From contig MCFE01000260.1 of assembly GCA_002104905.1 (NCBI GenBank), forward strand, positions 1 through 64,000: a stretch of 64,000 nt of DNA, given 5' to 3'. Shown here one piece after another: positions 11,152 through 21,050 of this stretch (position 1 is the first letter of the stretch; every line of letters starts with the position of its first letter). The position numbers and the translations under genes are program-made. The stretch comes from Basidiobolus meristosporus CBS 931.73 (Eukaryota; Basidiobolomycota; Basidiobolomycetes; Basidiobolales; Basidiobolaceae). The notes under the pieces are model-generated. The model was not told the origin of the DNA. It saw only the letters and a list, made by a program, of their open reading frames with translations, and searched no databases.

Positions 11152-12701
11152 CTAGTTTTTCGCCTCGACCTCGGGCGCTACCTCCGCCTCCGCCTTGACC
11201 TTCTCGAAAATATGCCCTATCATCTTCAACGCCTGTGCCCTCTTCTTGATCACCGGTCGGGGACAGGAACGGTCACCCAGCACCTTGTCGCACACGTCGC
11301 GTATCACCGACTCTACCTCCAGCTTGCTTCCCCGCCAGATAGCATTTAATCCCTTTTGCGCCGCTTGCTCCTCAAGTGCTGCCCTGGCGTTGTCGTCCAA
11401 GCCCTTCTTGTCGGCGTCCTGGAGCTGAGTAAAGGTGCTCTGCATATCCATGGCTGACTTGATGGTGGAGTAGGTTTCCCCGATTATGTGGCTCTTCTCC
11501 CGGAACTGGTGGAAGTAGCGTCCGATCCCGAGGAATTCGTCCCGTCCCAGGCATTGGCGAGCCTTTAGGCTGTAGGTGTACCCGATGGCATGGAGAAGCT
11601 CAACACCGTACGATTCCGCCTGAAGATCGCTGGCCTCGTGTTGGATGAACGCTTTGAATTTGGCAATCGCCTCGGCATCCCCTGATGACTCGACAAACAT
11701 GGACAGTTTGCCGATCAGGTTCTCGGCCAGCTTGTTCACTCGCTCGGCGCGAGCTTTGGCTCGTTCCTCGTTCTGTTGATCCTCCCGTTTCTTCTTCTCC
11801 GCCTCACGCTCCTTCTTCTGCTCCGGGGTGAGTTCGGCCTCCTCCGCTTCCTCGCTAGGATCCTGGATGGCCTCCTTGAAGTCGCGGGCGATAGAGAGCT
11901 CTCCGATCCAGTCGACAAAACGGTCCCCTCCGAATTGCTGCTTGAAGAACTCGTCGGGGTCCGCTACATGAAACGAAACTTAGCAACCAAGCGAACAACC
12001 CGGATTCCTCATCCGGGGGGGGGAGGGTGACAACTTACCGAAACCGCCGTCGGGGGCGATGTTGTTTTGCGGGCCATATTCGTTGTACTTCTTACGGAGT
12101 ACGGGGTCGGAGAGGATCTGGTAAGCTTCCGAGATCTCCTTGAACTGCAATTGGCCAGTGACCAGGTTAGCTACTGGGCTCGTACGATGTGGTTCAAACT
12201 GGGTTGGGTGGGGACGTTACCTTTTCCTCGGCCCCAGCCTCTTGGCACTTGTCGGGGTGATACTTCATGGCCAGATTGTAGTACTTCTTCTTGATCTCAC
12301 CGGCAGTGGCGGTGGGGGACACTCCCAGAAGGTCGTAGTATTCGGTGGAGACTGGATTCTCATCTAGACTCGGGGAGTAGGGGATCAGTAAATGGCGGCG
12401 GGAAGGGGAATGGATTTGGGTTTAGAACTGGTAAAAGGACAAGCAGAACAGTACCTGTTCCGAAACGACGGGTACGCTCACCGGTGGCACCAGTGGTCGA
12501 CCCTGGTTTTTTGGCGTTCAAGGTGGTGTTCACATAAGACGAGGCGTCCACCTCGGATATGCTGCTGCACGAGTAGCACTGGACCTGAAGTTTGTCGAGG
12601 GGGGTTTGGTTGGGAAGTGGGAATTCCACCAGGATCTGGCATTTGTGGCACACTATGGTGGCATGCGCTGGCTTCTGCGAGAGGATGACTTGGGTGGACA
12701 T
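11152..12701 (-). CDS. DnaJ (Hsp40) co-chaperone with X domain, Caj1/Djp1-like
   Basis: A J-domain protein that would stimulate an Hsp70 ATPase. Four minus-strand exons: 12455-12701, 12221-12363, 12039-12144 and 11152-11963, with introns of 91, 76 and 75 nt, all phase-consistent, giving 435 residues. Residues 18-45 carry two CxxC pairs (C18, C21, C42, C45), resembling a small zinc ribbon. The J domain begins near residue 90 ([10 protein letters not shown]) with HPD at 118-120 (KYHPDKC) and ends in [10 protein letters not shown] highly charged helix follows ([17 protein letters not shown]). The C-terminal region of about 200 residues (from [13 protein letters not shown]) matches the DnaJ-X type that follows the J domain in Caj1/Djp1 proteins. 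No Cys-rich G/F-CxxCxGxG repeats are present, so this is not class I. It is transcribed divergently from the eS24 gene. Confidence 0.9.
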
Positions 12702-13397
12702 GGTGGGGGGGGGGTGCGTTCACTTGAAAACCGAGAGTGCGAAGGGCCATGGGTGCCCGAAGCGATATGAATTTCTTTCCCCCTCCCCTCCCCCGCTCAG
12801 CCAATCGCAGGGACCCAAAAATTTCCTGTTCTCCCGGATTTCTGATTGACGGAAGTCCCAGTAGATCCACGGATTCGAGTTCTCTCGAAATTTCCATCCA
12901 TCCGGCTCGTGAAGATGGCTGTCATAAACCCCCCTCCCCTCGCGATCGTATGCTACTGGCGGGTGGACGAGAATCGTGTGGGGTGGTCAGGTCGGAATAG
13001 GATCCGGCGCAATCTCATGGTACTGCGGCTGCGGGGAGGGTGGGGATCCCTCGGATCGAGCCGCAGGATACTCATCCGCCACGGCGAACTCCTGTAGGTG
13101 GATTCGTTTCGGTTCACGTCGATCGGACGTCCAGCAACTGGTGTTCAGCGCAGAGCGGCGATCGCCAAATATAATTCGTCGCTTGATTTGTATATATCAA
13201 TACAGCGAGGCACCAAATCCGATCATGCCCCGACCGATCTCCCTCGCGCCAGACCCGGGTCAGTCGGTGGGCCCAAACATAGGTGGGCCACCCAAATTTT
13301 CCGATCCATCCTAGGAATAAGTACATCCCCGTCGGGTGGAGTGCTCTCTCTTTCCCTGTTCTATATCCCTACGTGGTTGAAGGATTGAATCTTGAAA
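12702..13397. promoter_or_regulatory. Shared divergent promoter region, DnaJ / eS24
   Basis: About 700 bases separate the start codons of the DnaJ gene (minus) and eS24 (plus). The interval is GC-rich, with C-runs near the DnaJ start and an AT-rich TATATATCAATA stretch at about 13190-13202. No ORF in it has a recognisable domain. Which bases act as promoter elements cannot be read from sequence alone. Confidence 0.5.
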
Positions 13398-14032
13398 ATG
13401 GTTAGTAGTCTTGGCGTCCCCGTTTGTTACTCCCCTCCCCCGTGCAGATAGGTGATGTGGCAGACGACAGAGGATCACGCGAGGAGTCGGACCGGTCGGT
13501 TGGGATGGATGCAAGTCAGGCAGCAGATGGATTCTGTTGACCTATGTTCCCACCACCACCACCATACGCCTACCCACCCCAACTTCACCCCGTTCCATGT
13601 GCCCATGATACTCATCTCGTTGTATATCTCCCATAGGCCGACGCCACCGTAACCATTCGCACCCGTAAATTCCTCACCAACCGACTCTTGCAACGCAAGC
13701 AGTTCGTGGTCGACATCCTCCACCCCGGCAAGGCCAACATCAGCAAGGACGAGCTCCGCGAGAAGCTCGCCAAGATGTACAAATCCGACAAGGAGAACGT
13801 CTTCTGCTTCGGCTTCCGTACCGTCTTCGGTGGGGGCAAGTCCACCGGGTTCGCCTTGATCTACGACTCCTTGGACTCGGCCAAGAAGTTCGAGCCCAAG
13901 TACCGTCTGGTCCGTCACGGCCTCGGCGAGCACGGTATCACCTCCCGCAAGCAACGCAAGGAGCGCAAGAACCGTCTCAAGAAGTTCCGTGGTACCGCCA
14001 AGACCAAGGGCCCCAAGACCAAGTCCGAGTAA
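13398..14032 (+). CDS. RPS24: 40S ribosomal protein eS24 (S24)
   Basis: A component of the small ribosomal subunit. The first coding exon is just the ATG (13398-13400), directly followed by a 237-nt intron (GTTAGT ... CCATAG, 13401-13636). Exon 2 (13637-14032) encodes the remaining 131 residues, 132 in total, the normal length. Recognisable segments: [18 protein letters not shown] near the N-terminus, [54 protein letters not shown] and a basic C-terminus with [10 protein letters not shown]. Codon use is strongly C-ending, as expected for a highly expressed gene. Without the ATG exon the next in-frame ATG would truncate the conserved N-terminus, which supports the splice. Confidence 0.96.
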
Positions 14033-14104
14033 TCGTATCCCTACTCGTACTCGTCTAGTTCAGTTGGCGATGCTTGCGACCATCCCCGCCGTTCATATGG
14101 TCCC

Positions 14105-14110
14105 AATAAA
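14105..14110 (+). promoter_or_regulatory. Polyadenylation signal of eS24 gene
   Basis: A canonical AATAAA lies 73 bases after the eS24 stop codon, a sensible distance for a fungal 3' UTR. Confidence 0.55.
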
Positions 14111-14789
14111 GAGTTTTGGACTTTCCCTAACCCCGTAGCCTATTGATTTCATGCAAGATCTCGCTAAACGACCGGGACCGGACGCCCCCCTCTCAGTAAC
14201 TAATGGACAAGCGACGCATGAGAGCTGGGCAGTGGATGGTAGCAACGATAGGTAGACCAAATAGTTCCGACAACGGGTAGGCTTTTGAATGGGTGGGTTA
14301 CCCGTGGTGTTCTTGGATATTACTTATCGTAGATGAATCGCACAATTGGACCCGGAATGGATGGTGGGAGATTGTGATCAACCTTAGGGACCAACGACGT
14401 TCCCGCCATCCCGAGAGGCCCGAGGTTACCCAAGTGAAATGTTGGTCATCCATGCTGGTAACAGAATCCCTCAGTACTAACCTGATCATCTTTCCCTGGG
14501 AAAGTGAAAGTGCCCAGAAAAAGAGTGGACTTAGTGCACTATGACCTCAATGGCGGAGTTGATGGAACGTTTAGGTGTAAACACGTATTCACAACATTGT
14601 GGTAGTCAGGGGTTTCCTCTTACATAGGACTACCATACTAATCACCCAAATGGTATTCCTCCTTTTTACCCTCCCTTGTACTGTTCATATATTGCATTAT
14701 AAGATCATTCCATTCTATAATCCCCCCACTATTTTCATGGGTATTCCATAAATAGCTTGAATTAAATGATGCTCTTGTCTCCTGGTTAT
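14111..14789. other. Intergenic, boundary of gene island
   Basis: No gene seen. Base composition falls from GC-rich to AT-rich around 14.5-14.7 kb, just before the first recognisable copia coding sequence at about 14790. The last stretch could be further decayed copia sequence. Confidence 0.45.
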
Positions 14790-15691
14790 TAACTTTGAAG
14801 TGTACCAAGAACTTGTTATCTGTAAGCAAGGCCACATCAGAAGGACTTGTTCCGGTTTTGACAATCCTGAATGCCAGATTACTGACCAGGTGGTACCCAT
14901 TTTGCCTTAGGCACCAAAGATCAGAATCACCACAAGCTGACTTGTACTCCATCCTTAAGTGGGATGAAATATCTGATCAGTTTTATTGATGGTTATGCAA
15001 GATACATGCGAGTCTACTTCATGGAAAGAAAGGAAGAAGATCTGTCTAAGTTCAGGGAGCTTATGCTGAAACCAGTGAAAAAATCAAGTAAATATGCTCT
15101 GACAATGGTGGAGAATATACCTCAGAACTCTTCATCAATGTAAATTCATGGGATAAAGCAAGAGACTACTGTACCATACTCCCCACAGCAAAATGGAGTG
15201 GCAGAATGTGCAAACAGACCAATAATCAAGGTGGCAGGATCTTTGATCTGTGATCAAGAATTATCCTGTGATTTTTGGGCAGAATCAGTGCCACTGCTGT
15301 ATACATTAAGAATAGCACTTATTGCAGAATACTTTGTGATTCTACTCCATTTGAGGCAGGGTGTGGATACAGATCAAGTGCAGAACATCTAAGAATATTT
15401 GGGTGTACAGCATATGCCAAGAAACTGCCTGGAAATCAGTCAAAATTTGAGCCAAAAAGTGTAAAATGCTTATTTTTGGGCTACTGCAATGAGAGTAAGG
15501 CATACAGGCTATACAATACCAAAGCAAAGAACTTGTGCAAGTCCAGGGATGTGTCATTTGATGAAAGTTCAAAATTTTCACAAAAAATGACTTCAGATAA
15601 TCAATAAAATCTATTCTCAAGTCCACCAGGAGTCAGGATGGAATCAGAGTAAAATAGTGTCAGTTATTTCACTCTAGAGCGCTCTACATCT
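14790..15691 (+). mobile_element. Old copia relic, left part (interrupted)
   Basis: A decayed pol fragment of the same copia family as the full element. It covers the end of protease (KNLLSVSKATSEGL), then jumps by a deletion of about 0.6 kb (relative to the full copy) near 14950 into integrase (FIDGYARY..., YCNESKAYRLYN) up to the spacer before reverse transcriptase. Several stops and frameshifts. It breaks exactly at 15691, where the full copia is inserted, and resumes at 20376. This relic reads through the integrase position where the younger copy has lost a base, so it serves as an internal reference. Confidence 0.85.
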
Positions 15692-16040
15692 TGTTGTAAA
15701 AATTCGTATTTCCACCTAAATATTCACCTAACTTAGTCACTTAGATCATCACCTTCAAATCTTAGAGAATACTGACCAAATTCCTTGTTGGGATTTACTT
15801 GGAATATTTTCACCAAAATACCAGGTACCCAGAACATGAAAATTTGATAAGTTGTCCAAACAGCCCCAAACTTTGCACACATGTTCTTGGGACCTTCCTT
15901 AACCTATTCTACGTGTTTGTAATGCCAAGACCAGGTAAAAGTATAAGTACTACTTTTACATTCAATAAATCATTAAGTGAAAACCACATAATCTACTTGT
16001 TCTCCAAATCACTTCCAATATCTCCAAGACTCTTAGAACA
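15692..16040 (+). repeat. Copia 5' LTR
   Basis: 349 bp, TGTTG...GAACA. The TATA-like block reads GTATAAGTAC, one change from the 3' copy, and the AATAAA block lies shortly after. The terminal base triplet differs slightly from the 3' LTR (TTAGAACA against TTACAACA). Confidence 0.95.
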
Positions 16041-16054
16041 GGTTATGAGCCCTG
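16041..16054 (+). promoter_or_regulatory. Primer binding site, initiator-tRNA anticodon-loop type
   Basis: GGTTATGAGCCCTG directly abuts the 5' LTR. It is complementary to the anticodon stem-loop of a fungal initiator methionine tRNA (CAGGGCUCAUAACC in yeast) rather than to a tRNA 3' CCA end. Drosophila copia and yeast Ty5 are the known cases of this half-tRNA priming. Confidence 0.8.
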
Positions 16055-19000
16055 AGCTGTCACTCTCTGCAATGTCTACTACTGCTATTACTGGAATTTT
16101 TCCCTCTGCTGAAAAGTTGGATGGATCTAACTACCAAGTGTGGAAGGTGAAGATGAAGATGCTGCTACAAGAAAGAGGCCTTTGGGATATTGTCATGGGA
16201 GAAGAATGCCCTCCTAAAAACGTGGGAGAGGAAGCCTTAAAGTACCAGAAGAAAGAACAGAGTGCCTTTAACTGCATTTGCCTTAATGTCAAGGACAAAT
16301 TGCTAATTCAATGCTCAAGAGCAAAAACAGCAAAGAATGCCTGGAAGGCATTAGAAGACACCTACCAGTCATGTTCAGCTGCCAAGAAAATGTATCTGAG
16401 AAGAAAATTCTTTACTACAAAGATGCTGCCAGGAGAAGAAATGAAAAATCTAATTAACAGAATTACCCTGCTGGTAGATGAGATGGAATCTGTGGGCATA
16501 CCAACTACTGATGAGGATGTGATAGTTACCATCCTGAATAGCCTGACAGACGAGTTTCAGGGCCTTGTATCAGCCCTAGAGTCCAGAACTGAAGATTTGA
16601 CCTTAAATTACGTATATGGAAGGCTCCTGGATGAAGAATTAAGAAAATCAAGCGCCAATAAGAAGGAAGAAGAAAATGCTTTAATAAGCAATGATAACCA
16701 ACAAAGAAGGTACCCAAGATGCTACAAAGGCAACAGCAACCTGTTTTGTAACTACTGCAAAAGGAAAGGACACACATCAGACCAGTGTCTCAAAAAGAAA
16801 GATAATCAGCAAAAGAAGCCTGAATATGGAAATGCTGCAACAACTGAAGATAGACTATTCATATCTGCACTAAATATGACCACAAACAAGGATTCTCAGA
16901 TGTGGTATATTGACTCTGGAGCTTCTCAACACTTTACACACCAAAAAGAACTTTTTACCCAATATCAAGAAATTCCAATTAAGAAGGTTTTCATGGGTGA
17001 CAATAGAACACTTGATGCAGTGGGAGAAGGAACTATCCAAGTAAACCTTAGAAGCAGTGAAGGAAGCCATACACTGACCTTTAAAGAAGTACTCTATGTA
17101 CCAGAAATAGCCAAGAACCTACTCTCTGTAAGCAAGGCCACAGCAGAAGGACTCAGTTTCAGTTTTGACAATTCTGGATGCAGGATGACTGATCAAAATG
17201 GTGCCCATATTGCTTCGGGCATCAGAGATCAGAATCTATACAAGTTGACTTATATTCCATCATATCTGGAAGCCAATATAAGTAACTTAAATGAAGAAAC
17301 ACCAATGCTTTGGCACAGGAGATTTGGACACATCAATTTTGATTATTTGCGTAAAATGATCAAAGATCAGCTAATTTCTGGAGTGAAAATTGATCCCCCA
17401 GCTAATTTGGAGCACTGTGAAGCCTGCATATATGGGAAACAAGCCAGACAACCGTTCAAGAGCTCTGGGTTAATCAAAACTAAGAAAAAATTAGATCTAA
17501 TTCACTCAGATCTGTGTGGACCTATGCAAAATTTATCCTTAGGCGGGATGAAGTATTTAACACTTTTATTGATGATTATACAAGATACACATGGGTCTAC
17601 TTCATGGAGAGAAAGGAAGAAGCTCTGTCTAAGTTCAGGGAGTTTAAAGCCATGGTGGAGAGAGAAACTGGTGAAAAAATCAAGAAAATACGCTCTGACA
17701 ATGGTGGAGAATATACCTCAAAACTCTTCATCCACTTCTGCAAAATTCATGGGATAAAACAAGAGACTACTGTACCATACTCCCCACAGCAAAATGGAGT
17801 AGCAGAACAAGCTAACAGATCAATAATTGATATGGCAAGATCTATGATCCATGATCAAAAATTATCCTATGATTTTTGGGCAGAATCAGTTGCCACTGCT
17901 GTATATCTTAAAAATAGGAGTTATAACAGAATACTTCGTGATTCTACTCCATTTGAAGCATGGTATGGATACAGACCAAGTGCAGAACATCTAAGAATAT
18001 TTGGGTGTACAGCATATGCCAAAAAACTGGCCGGAAATCAGTCAAAATTTGAGCCAAAAAGTGTAAAATGCATATTTTTGGGCTACTGCAATGAGAGTAA
18101 GGCATACAGACTCTACAATACCAAAGCAAAGAAGCTGATCAAGTCCAGGGATGTGTTGTTTGATGAAAATTCAAAATTTTCACAAAAAATGACATCAGAT
18201 GATGACGAAAATTTGATCTCAAGTCCACCAATTGTCAGGATTGAATCAGAGCAAAACAATGAAAATTTTTTCACTCCAGAGGACTCTACAACCGTGGTTC
18301 AGCCAGAATCAGTGCCTAGGAATATCCCAGAAGTGATCATTCCAGTATCAAATGCCCGGAGATCCAATCAGACAAGAAATAGCCCAAATTACTATATCAA
18401 TGAGGGTACAAACTTAGCCTATGCCTATTCAGTCCATGTTGATGAACCCCAGACTGTAAAAGAGGCCCTAAATAGCTCTCAGACAAAGTTTTGGAGATCT
18501 GCAATGACTGAGGAATATCAGGCCCTGATGGAAAATCAAACTTGGGACTTAGTCAAATTACCAATCAACCGAAAATCAATTGGATGCAGATGGGTCTTTA
18601 AGACAAAATACAAGGCTGATGGTACAATTGAAAGATACAAAGCAAGACTTGTAGCCAAAGGATACTCTCAAACAAAAGGACTTGACTATACTGAGACCTT
18701 TGCACCGGTAGCCAAGTTTAATTCCATCAGATTAATATTGGCTATTGCAGCCAAATATAAGTTTTTTATTCATCAAATGGATGTAAAAACTGCATTTTTG
18801 AATGGAGAACTTGATGAGGACGTGTATATGGACCAGCCTGATGGGTTTGTTGACCAAGATAACCCCCATTTGGTCTGCAAGCTTAAAAAGTCACTATATG
18901 GTCTCAAACAATCACCGAGAGCCTGGAATTGCAAGATAGATTCTTATTTGGAATCTTTGAGTTTCAAAAGGAGTAATGCTGACTATAGTATATACTATAA

Positions 19001-20015
19001 GCCAGATAGAGCAAATCCAGTTCTATTAGCTCTATATGTGGATGATCTTATTATAGCTGCCAATAACCTAGAAACATTGGAAGAGACTAAATCCAGCCTA
19101 TCTAAGGAGTTCAAGATGTCCAATCTAGGAGAACTTAGTTACTACTTAGGGATTAAGTTCTCCATAGACAGAAGTACCCAGACTATTACCCTAAGCCAAT
19201 CCAAGTATATTCAAGATATACTAAAGAAGTACAAAATGGAAGACTGTAAACCGGCAGCTACCCCAATGGAGACAAACCTTAACTTGGTCAAAACTCAACC
19301 AAATCAAGAGAGCTTGGTGCCATCTGAAAGCCCTGACTTTCCTTATCAATCTATGGTCGGCAGTCTGATGTATATCATGCTTGGAACACGTCCAGATATC
19401 TCATATTCAGTGGGAGTTGTCAGCCAACATAATCAGAACTATGGATCTGATCATATTGCAGCAGTTAAGCGGATTTTTAGATACCTAAAAGGAACTGCTG
19501 ATATCTGCTTAAGATACACTTATAAGGATTCAGAACAGGATCTTGTGGGATACTCTGATGCTGATTGGGGACGAAATTTGGAAGACAGAAGATCCACCAC
19601 AGGATACACCTTTCTTTACTGTAAAGGGGCAATTTCATGGAATTCAAGAAAGCAACCAACCGTAGCACTTTCTACTACAGAGGCAGAGTATATGGCAGCC
19701 TGTGAAGCTACAAAAGAAGCAATGTGGCTAAGAAAGCTGTTTACAGATTTAGGCCTATATCAAAAAACGCCTATTACTTTATTTCAAGATAATCACGGAT
19801 GTATACAATTAGGTAGAAATCCAACTTTTCATGCTAGAACCAAGCACATAGATATTAGACATCATTTCATACTTGAAGCTATAGAGAATAACTTAGTTAG
19901 CTTAGTTTACTGTTCTACAGATGAAATGATTGCAGACATATTTACCAAACCATTAGCTAGAGACAAGTTTGAATATCTTAGGTCAAAATTAGGACTAGTC
20001 AGTATGAACATTTAG
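16045..20015 (+). pseudogene. Copia gag-pol polyprotein, one frameshift
   Basis: One long gag-pol frame from ATG 16045 (or 16072), broken once near 17557-17563, then open to the TAG at 20013-20015. Domains in order: gag (SNYQVWKVKMKMLL, about 16120), zinc knuckle C-x2-C-x4-H-x4-C (about 16750), aspartic protease DSGA (about 16911), integrase zinc motif H...H...CEAC (17310-17430), integrase core with the Asp in HSDLCGP, the Asp in SDNGGEY and the Glu in NGVAE. Reverse transcriptase follows, with VKTAFLNGEL and YVDDL (about 19037), then RNase H with SDADWG, TTEAEY and QDNHG. The missing base lies between the first and second integrase acidic residues. Compared with the older relic at 14.95 kb this copy is one base short, so it is a disabling mutation or a sequencing error, not a programmed shift. 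Confidence 0.93.
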
Positions 20016-20026
20016 CTGAGTGGGAG
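20015..20026 (+). promoter_or_regulatory. Copia polypurine tract
   Basis: The purine-rich run GCTGAGTGGGAG immediately precedes the 3' LTR and is the expected second-strand primer. The same block precedes the right LTR of the relic at 1593 and of the small LTR element at 31335 (GGGTGGGAG). Confidence 0.8.
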
Positions 20027-20375
20027 TGTTGTAAAAATTCGTATTTCCACCTAAATATTCACCTAACTTAGTCACTTAGATCATCACCTTCAAATCCTAG
20101 AGAATACTGACCAAATTCCTTGTTGGGATTTACTTGGAATATTTTCACCAAAATACCAGGTACCCAGAACATGAAAATTTGATAAGTTGTCCAAACAGCC
20201 CCAAACTTTGCACACATGTTCTTAGGACCTTCCTTAACCTATTCTACGTGTTTGTAATGCCAAGACCATGTAAAAGTATAAATACTACTTTTACATTCAA
20301 TAAATCATTAAGTGAAAACCACATAATCTACTTGTTCTCCAAATCACTTCCAATATCTCCAAGACTCTTACAACA
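20027..20375 (+). repeat. Copia 3' LTR
   Basis: 349 bp. A TATA-like TATAAATA at 20277-20284 and AATAAA at 20299-20304 place the presumed start and polyadenylation zone in the last third. It is followed by target duplicate CATCT. Confidence 0.95.
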
Positions 20376-21050
20376 CATCTGTGGTTCAGCTTGGCTCAGT
20401 GCCCACAAATATCCTAGAAGTGATCATTCCAGTATTACAAGCCAGGAAATCCAATCAAACCAGAAATAGCCCAAATTACTATATCAATGTGTTGTAAGAG
20501 TCTTGGAGATATTGGAACTGATTGGGAGAACAAGTAGATTATGTGGTTTTCACTTAATGATTTATTGAATGTAAAATTAGTACTTATACTTTTACCTGGT
20601 CTTGGCATTACAAACACGTAGAATAGGTTAAGGAAGGTCCTAAGAACATGTGTGCAAAGTTTGGGGCTGTTTGGACAACTTTGAGAATTTTCATGTTCTG
20701 GGTACCTGGTATTTTGGTGAAAATATTCCAAGTAAATCCCGACAAGGAATTTGGTCAGTATTCTCTAGGATTTGAAGGTGAAGATCTAAGTGACTAAGTT
20801 AGGTGAATATTTAGGTGGAATTACAAATTTTTTACAACACAAAGAAAGTACAAACATGGCCTATGCTTATTCAGTCCATGTTGATGAGTCCCAGACTGTG
20901 AAAGAGGCCCTAAATAGCCCTCAGACAAAGGCTTGGAGGTCTGCAATGACCAAGGAGTATCAAGCCCTGATGGAAAATTAAACTTGGGACTTGGAAAATT
21001 ACCAATCAACCCAAAATCAGTTGGATGCAAAAGGGTCTTCAAGACAAAGC
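20376..21050 (+). mobile_element. Old copia relic, right part (interrupted)
   Basis: It resumes the relic of 14790-15691 after the full copia (GTGGTTCAGC..., then ATCATTCCAGTA and CCAAATTACTATATCAATG), is split again by the antisense solo LTR 20490-20839, and continues from 20845 (GTACAAACATGGCCTATGC) into the start of reverse transcriptase. It ends by about 21050, where CMC sequence begins. Confidence 0.85.
20490..20839 (-). repeat. Solo LTR of copia family 1, antisense
   Basis: A 350-bp reverse-orientation LTR running from TGTTGTAAG to TTTTTTACAACA. Flanking 5-mers CAATG (20485-20489) and CAAAG (20840-20844) look like a target duplication with one change. Host copia sequence is continuous once the LTR is removed, so it is a separate insertion reduced to a solo LTR. 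Confidence 0.9.

Larger units (their letters stand above)
15692..20375 (+). mobile_element. Nearly intact Ty1/copia retrotransposon
   Basis: A 4684-bp element with two 349-bp LTRs (15692-16040 and 20027-20375) that start TGTTG and end with CA. It is flanked by a perfect 5-bp target duplication CATCT at 15687-15691 and 20376-20380. By eye the LTRs differ at about five positions (about 1.4 percent), so insertion is fairly recent. Order: LTR, primer site, gag, protease, integrase, reverse transcriptase, RNase H, polypurine tract, LTR, i.e. the copia order. The only coding lesion I found is a single missing base in integrase near 17560. It sits inside an older copia relic. Confidence 0.95.

Noticed and set aside
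12478-12897. Minus ORF overlapping DnaJ exon 1
   Set aside because: Different frame from the conserved zinc-ribbon exon; no family features.
13540-13600. CACCACCACC and CCCACCCC-rich stretch as a repeat or regulatory array
   Set aside because: Lies within the eS24 intron pyrimidine-rich zone; too short and irregular to support a call.
17514-17757. Overlap of the two copia frames as a programmed frameshift
   Set aside because: It lies inside the integrase core, and two other copies of the family read through without a shift.
20134-20731. ORFs of about 100 codons beginning MEYFHQNTRYPEHEN
   Set aside because: Translations of the copia LTR in both orientations; they recur wherever an LTR lies.
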